From Panicum virgatum (taxonomy: Eukaryota > Streptophyta > Magnoliopsida > Poales > Poaceae), in contig NC_053141.1 of NCBI RefSeq assembly GCF_016808335.1, positions 26,588,261 to 26,652,260 on the forward strand: a stretch of DNA of 64,000 bases, written 5' to 3'. Made by a program: the position numbers and the translations under genes. Below are positions 45,926 through 59,322 of the stretch, in pieces. The number at the start of each line of letters is the position of its first letter. The stretch's first letter is position 1. The notes under the pieces are model-generated. The model did no database searches and was not told the DNA's origin. It worked only from the letters and a program-made list of their open reading frames with translations.

Positions 45926-46740
45926 TCAAGACTCATTCAAAGAATCTCCTGACTTCACAGATGTGACTTCATAATCAGCCATCCGAAAGAAATCCTTCTC
46001 CCATGCTTGACCAGAAAAACAATTCATCCGATCATAACTCACTATATGGGCTTCAGCCGATGCCACGCTGAATGACGAATCGGCCGATACTATTTCAACA
46101 ATATCGTCAACCCACTGAATCAAACATTGATGCATAGTAGATGGAATGCAACAATTGGCATGTATCCAATCCCGACCCAACAGCAAACTGTATGAACCTT
46201 TGCCATTAATAACGAAGAAAGTAATGGAAAGGGTCTTACTGCCAATTGTGAGATCGGCACATAATGCCCCCAAAGTAGGAGACACGACTCCTTCGAAATC
46301 CTTTAGCATCATATCAGTCTTCGTCAGATCATCTTGATTCTTCCCATGCTTGCGTAGCATAACATAGGGCATTATATTCACGGCTGCACCTCCATCAACC
46401 AACATCTTCGTAACAGGCTTGCCATCAAAGAATCCCTTCAGGAACAGTGCCTAAAGATGCTGCCTCTTATCATCTTCTGGCTTCTCAAATGTTGCTGGCA
46501 ATGGTTCCAAATTTAACTGTGCCATGGCTTCCTCTAATTCTGGTTCATGATCTTCATCATCTGGCGCCATAAACTGTTTTGGCATTATGAAAACCATATT
46601 AATTGGCGCAGCTGATGATCCAGAATCTTGATCACTATCGGCCCTGGGCTTAGCACGCCAAACTTGTGACCAGATCCCTTTCTTGCGCAGAATCTGTTCT
46701 TGTTCTTCTTCAATGATTTCCAGCTGGCGTAACCTCTGAA
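45926..46740 (-). pseudogene. G2 retroviral-type aspartic protease
   Basis: The minus frame to 45926 has MLVDGGAAVNIMPY (the active-site D-[TSG]-G-A motif written DGGA), then GKGSYSLLLGRDWIHANCC, the second conserved protease segment (LLGRDW). A stop near 46450 interrupts the frame upstream. The domain order fits gag-protease of Tat-like elements. Confidence 0.8.
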
Positions 46741-49545
46741 CACGTCACTTCTGAGACCTGGTCAAATCTCTTGGACACCATTGAGATTGATCTGTGCGAT
46801 CAGGCTCATGTTCTGGATCCCTTCGCATCGGCTGATCATCTTGCACTCTGTCATCGGCCACCTGTTCTAGCCAATCGTGTACAGGCACTCTTCTCCCAGC
46901 AGGATCACGTAGCATTGTCCTGCCCCCCAGTCGATCATGCAATGATGCCCTTTTTCCTAGCCGATCATGCACAGGAGTGCGCTCACGCCGATAGGGCTCA
47001 TGACGTGACCTTTCATATGATCAGCTGCCTTGACCATTGCATTCGGGACAATCATATGCCGATGGCAATGTCAACCCTTCTTCCTAGCAGTAGACAAAGA
47101 AAGGACACCTCCAATGATCTTGCTCGCGTCGCTCCTCTTCTTCTCTACGCTACCGCCTTTCACGATCACGCTGAAACTTGTTCAACAGCATTTGAGATGT
47201 TACACGTCTACGTGGTGCCGATGAACATTCAGCATCCCTCATCGGACCTTTTCCTTTGATCTCATCGGCCGCTATCTGCGCTTTAGGATCAACAGCTCCA
47301 GATTTCTTGGCCGATGATGATGTTAGAATCTTAGCTTGAGAAGAACCTTCATCTCTGACCGCATCAACCATGTTCGTGGCGAAAGGATGTCCGTCGATCT
47401 TCATCGTCTTCTTGGGAGCCTCAAACTTCAATCTCCCTTGTTCGAAAGCCATCTGAATCTGCTGTCGGAAGACCTTGCACTCATTTGTATCATGCGATGT
47501 GGCATTGTGCCACTTGCAGTACTTTATATTCTTGAGCTCGTCCTCCGATGGAATCTTGTGATATGGCTTCAACTTGATCAATCCTTCCGACAATAACAAG
47601 TCAAAGATCTTGTCGGCTTTGGTGATGTCAAACCCATACGACTCAGGCTCTTTCTTTCCAAATAGACATGTCACCAGCTTCTGGTTGTTCTGTATCCACT
47701 CAGCCGATGCGACCATTTCTTGCTCCTCTTCAGACTCATCATTAGCAGAATATTCCACATAGTTGATCTTCTTTTGAAAAGGCTTCTTGGACTCGTAGGA
47801 TCGAGTCTCTCCTGTCATCCGACTTACAATCTGGCTAATACTTTCAAACTCTTGCGATGCATATTTATTTTTAATGTGCGGCAAGAGTCCATTAAATGCT
47901 GGATCAGCCAACTGCTGATCGGACAGAACCAAACTGTAACATCGGTTCTTGACATCTCTGAATCTTTGGATAAAGCATCAACCGATTCATCGTTTCTTTG
48001 TCTCAAGCCGATCAAATCGGTCAACTTTAACTCAGTAATCCCAGAGAAGAAGAACTGATGAAATTGTCTCTCTAGATCGGTCCAATATAATATGGAGTTT
48101 GCTGGCAAAGTGGTGAACCAAGCAAAGACCGATCCAGACAAATACAAGGAGAACAAACGGACTCTGAGTGCATCCTGGTTGCCCACTTCTCCCAACTGTA
48201 GAAGGAACCTATTAACATGTTCCATCGTAGAAACTTCTTCCTGCCCTGAGAACTTCGTGAAGTCAGGCATCTTGTACTTGTGTGGGAGAGGAATCTGATC
48301 ATAAGCCAGAGGATAGGGAGTTTTGTACATAACAGACTATCGTTTTGGCGTCAAACCAAACTGCTCCCTCATCACTTCAGCTATCTTTGTGCTCCAATCA
48401 ACTTGCGGCTCAACTATTGGCATTTGTTGAGGGGAAATCGTGTTCGCTACATTGGTCATCATCGCAAGTTGCTGAGCTACATGACTCATCAGCTGTCCAG
48501 CCGATTGCATCTGTTGGGCTTTCTGAGCTATCCGATTAGGTGTATGCTGAGTCATCGTTGGCTGTGTAGCTGATGGGTTAGCCGATTGTTGACCAGTAAT
48601 ATCCATGTATGGCACATTGACATACCGTATTTGTCTAGTTAGTTGGTTGTGGAATACCCAGTTGATTCCCTTCTGATGTGGAGATTGCGATAACAACACT
48701 TCTGAAGGAGACTGGGGTTGGAGCAGGATGGCAAGATGCTGTTGTGGGGTCATCGGCGGTGGCGCTGATGCATTAGCTTGTGCCATCTGATGTGGAGTCC
48801 ATGCACCTTGTGCATTCAGCTGTATTGCCGGTGCATCCTGTTGTGCACCCATCGAGTGAACGGCCGATGGATCAGGCTGAGAGGCTATCGGCTGAGAAGC
48901 CGACGCATTAAACTGCATCTTGGGTGGCGTAGAAAAGAAATCCGGATGCATACCATACCCAGTAGCAGGATTCCATCCTTTAGGAAATACGGACGCAGAT
49001 CCACCTTGCACAGTTGTAGCAATCGGCGGCGTGGTTGAGTAGATAGGATCTGTCGTACCCGCCGATGTTGCAGTAGTCATCTAGGGTGGAGTTTGACAGT
49101 TGCTTGTTCCTGCCTGTCTATCTTGAGCCGACAGGGCTGCTGCCATAGACACCTCCAAGGGAGTATATTGCATCTGATCTGGTTGTATATAGCAAGGACC
49201 CATGCACCCTGGCAATATGCCTTCAGCAAAAGTCTTGACCACTGCATTGTGCACTGTGTTGCCCATGACTGTTGCACTCTTGATGAAGGCTTGTGCCACA
49301 GCCTGGACAACTACATCTATCATCTTGTTTTCAAGTTGAGTCTCTATCAATGGCTGGAAAGATGGAAGATTAAACTTCTTGATCACCTCACCAGATCTGT
49401 TAACGTTGTACGACTTGAGGCATTCACGTTTGAATTTCTCCAACAGCTCTTCATATTCCTTCTTTTGTTCTTCTTTGAGCTTATCTTCAGGAACAGGAAT
49501 CTGGTTTTCTTCACTAACTACAGATTTATCTGTGAGTTCCACCAT
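46741..49545 (-). pseudogene. G2 Gag pseudogene
   Basis: The start at 49545 reads MVELTDKSVVSEENQI. In-frame TAG at 49081-49083, TAG at 48337-48339 (after GLTPKR, directly before SVMYKTPYPLAY) and a frameshift near 47960 break it. The gag core (MPDFTKFSGQEEVSTMEH) and CKWHNATSHDTNEC (a CCHC-like knuckle, 47932-47150 frame) are present, followed by a repetitive HDRLG-rich region (46972-46745). It matches G1 Gag segment by segment but contains the CCHC part that G1 lacks. Confidence 0.82.
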
Positions 49546-49584
49546 GTTGAAGCTTTCGTGTCCCACCGAGCGTGCCAAAAGATG

Positions 49585-50720
49585 TGTTGACGCAAAAACC
49601 AACACACTGGAATCCGAGGGCAAGTGTTCGCCAAGCACGGAAAATTCAACCAAGCGTGCTAGTCAATTTGACCTGAAATTGACAAGGGAGAAAACAAAGT
49701 CAAATTCGAGAGCATATCGGCTGGGATTCCGAATATCTCTCAAATAGACGTATCGGCAAGCTTTGCCGATACTATAGACGACAAAAAGATATTAAATGCA
49801 AGCGCATAATAAACGAGCGTTTCGGCAGGATCAGCCGATACACTAAATGACAAAATAGGCTTTGAACAGCCGACCGTGTATGTATGACAAGATCTAAAAT
49901 ACGAATGTGTAGCTCAGATGATGTAAAGCTAAAAATAGATCTAAAACGGCTCTTGAGATAACAAAAGTGTCACTCCAAGACCTAAAGCCGATCTAGTATT
50001 TTTTTTAGATGTGATAATGGCCAAAAAGCATAGGAAAACCTACAAATCTAGCCGATATCGATAATTGGTGAATAAATCTAGACGAGACGACAGCGATGCG
50101 CCCGGAAGTCAAAGCCTAGATAAACTCGATAACTTTTGGATAGATTTGAACGAAGCCACAGCGATGCGCCCGGTAGCTAAAGCTCAAATATACTCGATAA
50201 AACGAAAACTCACCAGCAAATCAAGTCGCTCGAATGTGAGGCGTCCTTGATCAACTTGAAAGAACTCATCGAAAAAAGAAGAGAAAAGGCGAAGTCGCCG
50301 AAAAAAGTGCAAAAGAATTGTAAATTTTGTTGTATTGGATGTGTATCAAGTTTTTCCAGTCCCTTACAACTGGTATATATAGCCTAGCGCTATCAAGTCC
50401 TAGCCGATTACGGCAAACATTACTTGACCCTAAAGAAAAGACTATCTAAAAGATTAACTACTTAAAATATTACAACCGAATCATCAAGATTTTTGTAGAG
50501 TCCGGATCCTCTTCTCCTTCCTTGACTTCATCGGCAACTCTCCATCGGCCGAGTACCAGAGTGGACTAATCAGCATCTTCGCAGAATATTCTCCTAGTCC
50601 AACGGACAGACTCTCATCGGCCGATTCCAACTCTGTGCATCTTTTGGTTTATTTTGAATCGGTCACCTTTCTTTCACCGAAATCACCTTCCTTGACACGT
50701 GTCAAAAAACGGTGTCAACA
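49585..50720 (-). repeat. G2 5' LTR
   Basis: 1136 bp; on plus it begins TGTTGACGCAAAAACC and ends GGTGTCAACA. A TATA-like TATATATAGCC lies near 50375, on minus GGCTATATATA, corresponding to the promoter block of G1. Confidence 0.88.
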
Positions 50721-50725
50721 AGAAC

Positions 50726-51468
50726 AGTGGGATATTAATAATGAACTTCTTTTAAAAAGTTTTGAAGAGGAAGAAGAAGATAAAAAAAACATATAATACA
50801 AGTTCTGATCAAAATATGGAATTAGATGAAGAGAGTTTACATAATTTAGATAATGTTATAGAAGCAATGGATATAGCACGAAGAAAAAGAGACAAATTTT
50901 CCTTTGGAGAAACTTCATTAAAAATGAAGGTGAAAGTGAAAAACCCCACAGATCAGTAGGAAAATGGCCTCCAGAAAAGGAAGATCATACTTATAATTAT
51001 ATCCTAGGACAATATAGATATATGGGGTCCAAATGTAGAGGGTTTGAAAGGGTAGTAAAATTTCATAATCAAAAGAGTGATGGTGCAGTATTAAATCTTG
51101 CTGCACATGATCCTATAGATTGGCCTAATATAACAAGTGTTTGGAAAGGTCTAATAGTACAAAAATATATACAAAACCAATTTAATATAGAAAATAAGGT
51201 AGAAGATATGATCATTTATTTAGAGACTTTCTTAGGAGAAGCAGTAAAAGTTCTATGGGAACAATGGGTAGAAAACTATCCTACTTTATATGCAGAATTA
51301 AAAAGGGCAGGAAATAATCCTAATAATTTTGCAAACTTAATCTCCAATATAATTATAGCTGAAGATCCAGAATTAGGTTTTGCAAGTTTGCAAAATGAAA
51401 GACTTAGAGAAATAGAAAACTTAATTTTATCAAGTTGGAAAGGTATAAAGGAATTTTCTCAACACTAA
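50726..51468 (+). pseudogene. Endogenous pararetrovirus coat-protein region, partial
   Basis: Plus frames at 50762-50959 (charged, Lys/Glu-rich) and 51022-51468. The latter carries the caulimovirid capsid pattern: FLGEAVKVLWEQWVENYP, NPNNFANLISNIIIAEDPE, and REIENLILSSWKGIKEF. A stop at 50957-50959 and the missing downstream Zn knuckle, protease and RT show that it is a remnant. G2 inserted just upstream. Opposite orientation to the movement-protein fragment. Confidence 0.7.
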
Positions 51469-52833
51469 TTTATGCTAGATCTAGTAAGAGCTAGGTTTTC
51501 ATCTAGTTAGGGGTGTCCAAAGGTGCTCAGATTTTTACATAGGGATACAAATTGCAGGTAGTAACATCTAGTCAAAAATCAGCTATAGCTACTGAGTACA
51601 ACTCCTAGAACATTTATACCTTATTTATTATAATCTTTATCCTAGATTAAAATGTAAGCAAAATATGAGTACGTGCATGTAACAAAACTTGTAGATTTTG
51701 TTGCAAAGATTCCAAAACAGATGAGTTTATATTTTTAAGATTTTTCTACGATTTTTTATTGATTTTACAAGTTCACTGATTCATAGTTCATGCACCTTTT
51801 CCGTTCTAGACCCTGAAATCAAGTTTTAAAATTACAAATGGGTCCCTGGCCGGACATGGGTGGGGAACAGAGGAATCCCGGCCCGATTCTGGCGATCTTC
51901 CTCCCCAGCGGTGAGGGATAGGTTGGGTAAAAGGGAGAGGAGGCCGAGGGCTACCTGTTTGTGCCTTTGGTTGGGGTCGGAGATGGCCGGCAGTGGTTCG
52001 ACGGCGTGAGCAGAAGCTCCGGCGAGGTATGGGTGGCGGGCGGTGGTTGTACGGCGAGCTAAGGAGGGGTCTGTTGGGCTTGGGAGCTTCAGGGAACGGA
52101 GGGACATCCGTTCCGGTGGCTAGCTCGTACCGGGGATGGGCGGAGGTAGGGGCTAAGCGTGGAGCTCGTTGGGCGGCGTCAATGGTGGTCGGCGGTCTTC
52201 CTGGGCACGAGAGCAAGGTCTCTGGTGCCCTTTATAGGCATCGTGGAGGAGAGGAGGAGGGTCTGGAGTGAGCTACCTGGAGGAGGCGCGGCCTGGGCGA
52301 AGGATAGGGGCTCGGCGCGTGGCTCGGCCATCGTCGGCGTCGTGGCGAGCAGAGGACGACGGGGGCGCGTGTCGCGCGTGGGAGGCGCCAGAGAGGGTGG
52401 TTTGGGGGAAATCCAGGGGCGAGGAGGTGGTGCCGGCATCGGCGTACGGCGCTGCCGTAGGCCGAGCATAGGGAGGAGGAGAGGTGAGAGAGATGAGGTC
52501 GAGGGCATTTTTGTAAATAAAGAGAAGTACAAGAGGCTTTGATGTAAACTAAAGTTTTCTTTTTGATATCGTGGTCAAATGAAAAACTTTTGAATACCAA
52601 TTTTGTTCAGTTTTTCGAGATCTACAACTTTTGTCTCAGACACTTTTTCATTTGAGCAATGGTTTGAAAGTTATAAATTTACTTCTAAATGAACACACAT
52701 ACCTATGCATATCCATATATACAATTGCTTGCAAAAATGAATTTTGATACTTTTATTAAATTTTTCTTGATCCTTTGTGCATAACATTGTTGCTAATCTA
52801 TGTTTAGCCAAATTAAAAACTTGGGATGTCACA
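51469..52833 (-). mobile_element. Probable LTR or LTR-like element on minus
   Basis: On minus, from 52833 the sequence reads TGTGACATCCCAAG, a common start of grass gypsy LTRs. A TATA-type motif (CTATAAAGG, about 52228-52237) and a GC-rich downstream leader follow. The other end could not be placed (somewhere right of 51470) and no target duplication or internal region was found, so it may be a solo or truncated LTR. Gly/Arg-rich frames in it are composition artefacts. Confidence 0.45.
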
Positions 52834-54481
52834 CCAATCATAAAGAAGCACACGACCAGAGGATACCCCTTGAGTTTAATTTTAATGATTAATCAAAGAT
52901 GTCATTTAAACTCATAGGTTGGGGAGAGAATGAGGGGTAGAGTGCAAAAACCGTCGTGATGAAGAACGAACGGGGCTAGCGCTAGTCAGCCAAACCTAGA
53001 GTTACACTGCCCAATACTAGCTCTGATTCATCTTAGCCTTTTGCATTCTGGTTTGTTCGATGTTGTGCACGTGTTGTGGCAAATCTCGAGTGTATATGCT
53101 TGAAAGCTCCAAGAGATCTCCCCCATGCTTGTTCTTGAACCTAGTGCTTATTGAAAAACAAAAATATGGAAACAAAATTAATGGCTCTACCGGTTTTTAA
53201 GAAACGGGGAGCTCCAAAATTTATTGAAACTAAAATTTAATCTCACCAGAATACTTACTCAAGCAAGGCTAAATTAAGATTGCATCAACATGAGTATGTT
53301 GTGCAACATTAATCCAAAATTTTGGCTTACCTTTTCATTTGAATTCATCTCAATGACTCATCCAATTGGAGTTGAAGATTTCTGCAAGGGTTAGTCCACA
53401 TATGCAACCAATATCTATGCAAGTGTTAACTCCAAGAATGTCAATCAAACTTGACACAAGGTCTAGTTTTACTGAAGAGGACACTTTAACCCAAACACCA
53501 TGCTTGATTTAAAAAGGCCTATGAATGTGTTATGCATCACAAATTCAAACCAGAGCATACAAGAACAGATAAAGGAAACATGATTGTGCTTTATTCAAAG
53601 GGAGATAAGCATGAGTACGAACCTGGTGATTCTCGGACGACCTCCGGGCAGAGCTTTGTTTAATGTCAAAAGTAGGACATTGAGAGTACTTACCACGATG
53701 GTTTCGTCACCATGGCAATTCCACTCATTATTTTTTTCTCTTTTTTTTACTTGGAACAAGAAGCAAGAACTAACACCATTTTCAAACCAAGATAATGAGA
53801 AGAACTTTTACTTGGGGTACTCACATACCTCCCCTACACTTGGAATTTGGGCAACAGAACTTCAAGTGTGTGGAGTTCAAGTCTCCTTCCATAGTCATTC
53901 CCTTGATAAAATGTACCAAGGCGTTGTAGTCGGTGTAGCTCTCATATTCGTAGGAATTGCATGTCCGTCGTTCTCTTTGATCCCCACCTAAAATGGTACG
54001 CGACCAAAAATACCCGAAGAAAAACTATATCCTAGAACATGCTCTTGCTTTTATTGAAGGGAAATAAATGAATAAATGATAATCCGGGCTATCTTCCAGC
54101 AATGCTATAATTTTTATGGTAATAAGCTCGACCCTGATAACTCTTGCAGCTATCATTGCTGATGCGTCATTGTTTAACCACCAATTGTTGCAGCTAGCTA
54201 CAAGGTTAGTGCCACGGTGCACCCACAAAATCTACAAATTTTATGATAAACAAATGCATCTACAACCACCCTCCCGAAGATTTTGCAGGAAAAGGTCTTG
54301 GAGTGATTGCAATTCTCGTGTACGCATGGGGCACTAAGCGTGTCTGACTTTGGAGTTGCATTGAATGAGCATAATTATTGTTGCATCTCAAGAGTGAAGT
54401 TGCCATGCTCATTTGAGGAATCCTTTTCATTGGACTCCATAGTCGGCGCCACAAAATTCCATGGCCCATTGATTCTCCATC
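52834..54481. other. Noncoding, retroelement-derived
   Basis: AT-rich sequence without genes. The part from about 53990 to 54481 appears to be the decayed continuation of the short minus-strand retroelement ORF at 54482-54745. Confidence 0.4.
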
Positions 54482-54745
54482 TCAGAAGATGCCATCGTGA
54501 AAGATCATAGTTGTATCTCGAGCAAGGTCGAGAACAACATATTCTGGGCCAGTGGGAGGAGGCCCAAACTCATTCGAGGGCGATGATGATCGTTCATCTT
54601 CACAGTAGTGAAGGCGATCTTCCGAGTCATATTCTTCGGAAGTGGCAGATTTTGCAACTTCCAAGAGAACTGGCTCGGATGGTACGAACGGAGATGTATG
54701 CATCATCTCCTCGAGCGAGTTCTCCTCAGGGAAACATTTTTCCAT
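54482..54745 (-). pseudogene. Short ORF of a gypsy-type element
   Basis: An 87-residue frame, MEKCFPEENSLEEMMHTSPF through FGPPPTGPEYVVLDLARDTT. It resembles acidic ORFs found downstream of integrase in some grass gypsy elements, from memory of the pattern only. It continues in a broken frame (MENQWAMEFCG) toward 54400. No domain assigned. Confidence 0.4.
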
Positions 54746-57700
54746 AGAATTTTCTAAACAAGGGGTGCCAGTGGCAAAAGCATTTCAATTAGATATCACA
54801 GACATACAATGTTGAAAATCATTACATGGATTTATTTAATACATAACCCAGAGGATTGTGGTATGAAAATTAGAGTACAAGCCCCTTGGGCTAAAGGAAA
54901 GCAAACAGAAATCTGAAGCGGTAGTTATTCTTTTGGGCATCCTTCATTTTGATGCCCTCCCTCCACAGGCAAAACTCGAGCGTAGCACGAACCGTCCTTA
55001 GCTTCATCCTTCGTCTTCGGGCTTGATCCGCGTGTCAAATCATGCATCTACCAGACTATCCCCAAGGACGGGATAGGTTCACGTCATCATCCGTATGCAA
55101 GCTTTAAGTGGATGCATTAAGTATAAAAGTAGCCAATGGATAGGCTTGGGTCTCCTATGCAAGCATATATTTATATGTCATCCATAAATCCTCGACACGG
55201 GCCATACCGACACCGGTCAACTTCCATCTACAAAAGCCCAGGTCATTGCAGGAACTCCCTCTCCCTGCACCTCAGCTACTATCCAAGCAAGAAAAGTGGT
55301 ACTAGAGAGAGGTAGGCATACTAAACTAGATGAAGTAACAGAAGAGTAGGAATGTACATGACCATGTATGCGGATATACGTATAGCTTTCACCCTATAGG
55401 GGTTGCGCACCTATACCCACTCGGGTTGCAAGTCGGGGATCAACCGACTGAGATACAATCCACAACCATGACTCCCTAGCTACGACGGTACCATCCTGCT
55501 TTCCCGGGGTGGGATACATTTGCCGCAACAAATGTCCCGGGACTGTGAATTTCTAACCTGGCCAACTGGCTTCAAGAGTCTCGGAGACTAGGGTCGGAGA
55601 GCCCGACCGGGCCCAACGCACCCTAGATTCCCTGGGGCGTGCGCGGCATACCCTCTCCTGACACACATCTCCTATAGTCTGGGTACCGCATAGCTAGGAA
55701 TGGCTGGAACCCCCGCCTAGACAGGGGTAAGTGGCGTGCACATTTGACAAAGTCCCACAAATCCTAGTTACTGCATATATCCATAAGAGACGGGGCAAGC
55801 ATCTTCTCGCGTAGTCCTCCGAAGTGGTCCGCCAAAGGCACCCATAATAGGTATCGCCTCTCCTTGGGCAACCATAATAGGTATGCCCCTCCTTGTCCTG
55901 CACCCGCCACAGATACTCCTTAGGATGTGCCCACTACACATCCCCGGCCAGTCGCTTGACCCTGCTGAAAAGCCCTAATCACCGACTCCTCATATGGTGG
56001 ATCTTCATGCATGCCAAGACTATCATATCATGGATTCCCATACCCATTCACTCTCATAGTAGCCAAAGCATTTAAGAATCAATCAAGGTAACATAGGTAT
56101 GCAAGGAATATGGTGAACAAATAGGCCATGCAGGTTCATCTCACACACAAAGTAAAGCAATAGAAATTCTAGCAAGCAATGCCTAATAGGAATTCAAGTC
56201 ATAGATGGGCGTGACCCTGGTAACTCTTCGTAGTACTCCTGAGTCTCCTGGGGCTTTTGGTCTCCGGGTATGTCCTTCTGGATCCTCTAGTCATCCGGGA
56301 CGTCGATCAACTCCTCTTCATAAGGACCTAGTCATAATTACATATAAACATACATACCAAAGTGCAAGAATGCACAAAACTGCTCAAATAAGATCCAATC
56401 ACACAACAAAACCTACTCTATCGGGTAGATCATGATTTTAGAAGAATTATGAAACTGATTTCATAAATTTCGGAGGTCCGGTTAATTTACTAAGAATTTT
56501 CGACGATTAAACTATTTTCTAAAATTAGTAAATGATTATCAGAAAGAGGAAAAGCACACAGTTAGCCATGTGTCGGCCACTGGCATGCCACGTGTCATGC
56601 TAACATCAGCACGGGGTCAGCCGTATGCTGACGTCATCGTAGCTGTCGATGATGGCAGTGTTGACTTGGTCAACATTGACTAGGCCAATAGGGGTCCACG
56701 GCCAGGGGTCAGCTGGGCCCACATGTCGGTCACTCAGTGTCGCTAACAGGCGGGACCCACACGTCAGGTCTGGTTAAGAGAGAAAAAGAAAAAGGAAAAT
56801 GGTTAACGGGCTTCGTGGGCTCAAAGTGGTGTTGGGCCGGATTGTGCAGCCCAACTTCGGCTCGACTCGGGCTCGAGTTTGGTCTGAGCATGGGAATGTG
56901 TCGACGAAGCGACGGCTCTGTGGGCAGCGATGGAACACGACAGCAAGGTTAAGGCAGTGGCGGCAGGTGCGAGGCACGGCCTTTGGGCGGCGCCGGGTTC
57001 GCTCACGCCCACGGGTGCTCGGCTTTGGCCGAGGCCGCGGCGCGGAGTATTGCTCGGGTCGGTTCTGTGCAGGATGGTGGCGAGCATTGCACACGCTGGA
57101 GCGACATGGCGGGGTCGCAGTGTGGCTCAGGAAGGGGCAAAGGCTCGGCCACAGTTCCAGGGCGACGGCGAGACCCGGGGTGCACGCGGTGCGTACGCGG
57201 CGACGACATGGCCGACAACACTCGCGAATGCACGGCGGCTCGTCATTGACCACGATTCGGTGGCAAGCGCGGTCACCGTGCCGCGGCAAGGTCATGGCGC
57301 GGCGATGGCATCGAACTTGGGCAAAGGACCTTACTCGACACCAGGGCTTGGTGAACATAGGCGAGCGAAGGGCTCGTGCTCATCGGGTGTTAGGTGAGAG
57401 GAATAAAGGCCCGGGAACGTCGCGAACATGACGTCGCAGCGACCTTCACGGTCACCAGGCGGTGCGTTCAAGCACAACCATGGCGCAACGGTCAAGTCGT
57501 TGTCCAGGTGCGTCTTCAGTGCGCGTTCACGAGCGGAACACGGGCGTTCCCGATCCATGGTGGCGCGAAGGGTGCACGCTGGTACGGTATAGAGGCTGCT
57601 CGCAAGGTGCTCGGCAGAAAGCCATAGTGACACTCGCGGGTGCCTGGCCGCGATAATGGCGACGTGATGGCGTGCAACGGGACCGGGCGGCATTCTAGGT

Positions 57701-59322
57701 GATGTTGTAAAGCAAGGTGAGGTTGCTTGCATGTGTGTGAGACACGGCTACGCATTCCCGCGTGGATCCCGAGCGTTCCCGGTCTGCGGCGACACAACAG
57801 GTCTACGGTGGCGCTATGCAAGGGCTAGAATAGGGTAGAGGCATAGAGGCAGAGGTGGAATGCGACGGCAATGCAGCAAACAAGCCAGTGGCGTCGCGTC
57901 GTGTGCGTGTGAGCGTGGGCTGGTGGCTGCCTGCGAGGTGTTCTATGAAATGCCAAACACTCGATTCAGTAAAAGGCAGAAAAAAATATTTGCAACTGAA
58001 TAAGCATCCGTCGAGGTACAAGCGGAAAAGAGTGCCGACAAATCCGGCACTTCCCCCGACTCCTCACTCTCCTCCTAATCTCCTACACTCCTAGCTTGCC
58101 TAAAGCTTCAAACCGACATTCTCCACCAATGAGGAAGGGCCATGTTGAAGCTTGATGCTGTGGGGCCCACAGGGCTGTCGGCCGACCATGGTGGTCGGCC
58201 AACCAGGCCCAGCTGCCAACTGCCTTCAGCTTTGGTCTAGGGGTTGACACATGGGTCCTTTGGTCTTTGGCACGTGGTATTGATTCTGATAAGTCGGTTT
58301 AGCTGTTGCATTTGGGTCCATGTATCCTCACGCTTGCATCTGATTGGTCGAGAGGAGATCACCTCGAATCGCTGATGTGTCTCGCGCATGAGCTGCGTCT
58401 GCTTCTCATGTGCAGCTTTACCAAGTGGGCCCTTTTGGTCCTTGGGCTTGCCTATGAGTGATTGGGCATTAGTATCTTGGATCATACTTGCTAGTTTTCT
58501 ATATTTTTGGTCCAAATTTAACTGCACACATTCTCAGACCAGCATCTGTGAAATTTATCAATAAATAACCCTATGCTAACATTTATTCCTTTAGATGCTC
58601 AACTTTTGCACGAAAGTTGATGCTTGAAATGAGTCGTTAGCAAGCATCAACAATGTTAAGTTGCTCAAAATCGATGGCATCCACGGACGGTTCTTAAATG
58701 ATTTGAGCAGACTATGCCTTAGAGACTCCTTTCAATAGGTCCTACCATTCCACCCGAACCATGAAACTACTCTTCCGAAAAAAACAAAGCCATACAAGTG
58801 CGATCAAGGATAACTAAGTAAGTGCAGTGAGTAATATATTCTTTCCTTATTTCCTTTCAAGTTTTAACATGTCTCCAAGCATGGCTAAGCAACTAGTCAA
58901 GTTATTTAGTTGACTAACTACACGTGACAAGGATAAGGAATAACAATCCAAGGAAGGGAAAATGCATGAAAAGTAGGTATAATAATGCAATACATAGGTA
59001 TAATATTTAAACACACATACCCAATAACTAAACTAAATAAAATTAAATAGGTAAAAGGAATCATGGTTACCTGCTTGCCTTGGTTTTCTTCCGGCTTAAC
59101 AATGAACTCGACACCGGGTACGGGTTCAATGTTTTTGGTGGGCTCAATGGGCTCGCTCTCCGGCGTTTCGGTCACTAAAATGCATGAATGGATGCATATG
59201 TTAGCATGATGCCATGATTTGCGGATGCGAGAACATGAATGAAAAGTGGATGGCACAAACATGCAATGACACGCAAGCAAGAGTTCTATTAAACACAACC
59301 AAGCATCACTAGCACTTAGCAG
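54746..59322. other. Noncoding, LTR-element-like DNA
   Basis: No supportable gene. 54840-55920 has LTR-like leader text on minus (TTACATGGATTTATTTAATA and CCTATAGGGGTTGCGCACC). 56580-57900 is GC-rich with several arginine-rich frames on both strands that look like composition effects. A hairpin GGCCGACCA/TGGTCGGCC lies at about 58179-58199. A short minus exon-like stretch at about 59175-59070 (TETPESEPIEPTKNIEPVPG) ends at a GTAACC donor-like site; unidentified. Confidence 0.4.

Larger units (their letters stand above)
41274..50720 (-). mobile_element. Ty3/gypsy element G2 (same family as G1), non-autonomous, with antisense PMD gene
   Basis: 9447-bp element flanked by an exact AGAAC duplication (41269-41273 and 50721-50725). 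On minus: 5' LTR 50720-49585, PBS-like TGGCACGCTCGGTGGGAC (about 49577-49560), gag, protease, no RT or integrase, then the 3' polypurine tract (ACTGGGGGCATG, about 42420-42409) and 3' LTR 42408-41274. The interior between protease and 3' LTR holds a gene on the opposite strand. LTRs are 1135 and 1136 bp. About 20 mismatches in the first about 320 aligned bases, counted by eye, indicate an old insertion. Confidence 0.9.

Noticed and set aside
40150..51468. A complete, potentially active pararetrovirus
   Set aside because: Only two broken fragments on opposite strands, interrupted by a 9.4-kb element; no polymerase region.
51806..52600. Pro/Arg- and Gly/Arg-rich frames
   Set aside because: They fall in a probable LTR leader; opposite-strand frames are equally long.
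56774..57732. Arg-rich frames up to 210 codons on both strands
   Set aside because: High-GC repeat-like DNA; overlapping frames on both strands and no recognisable domain.
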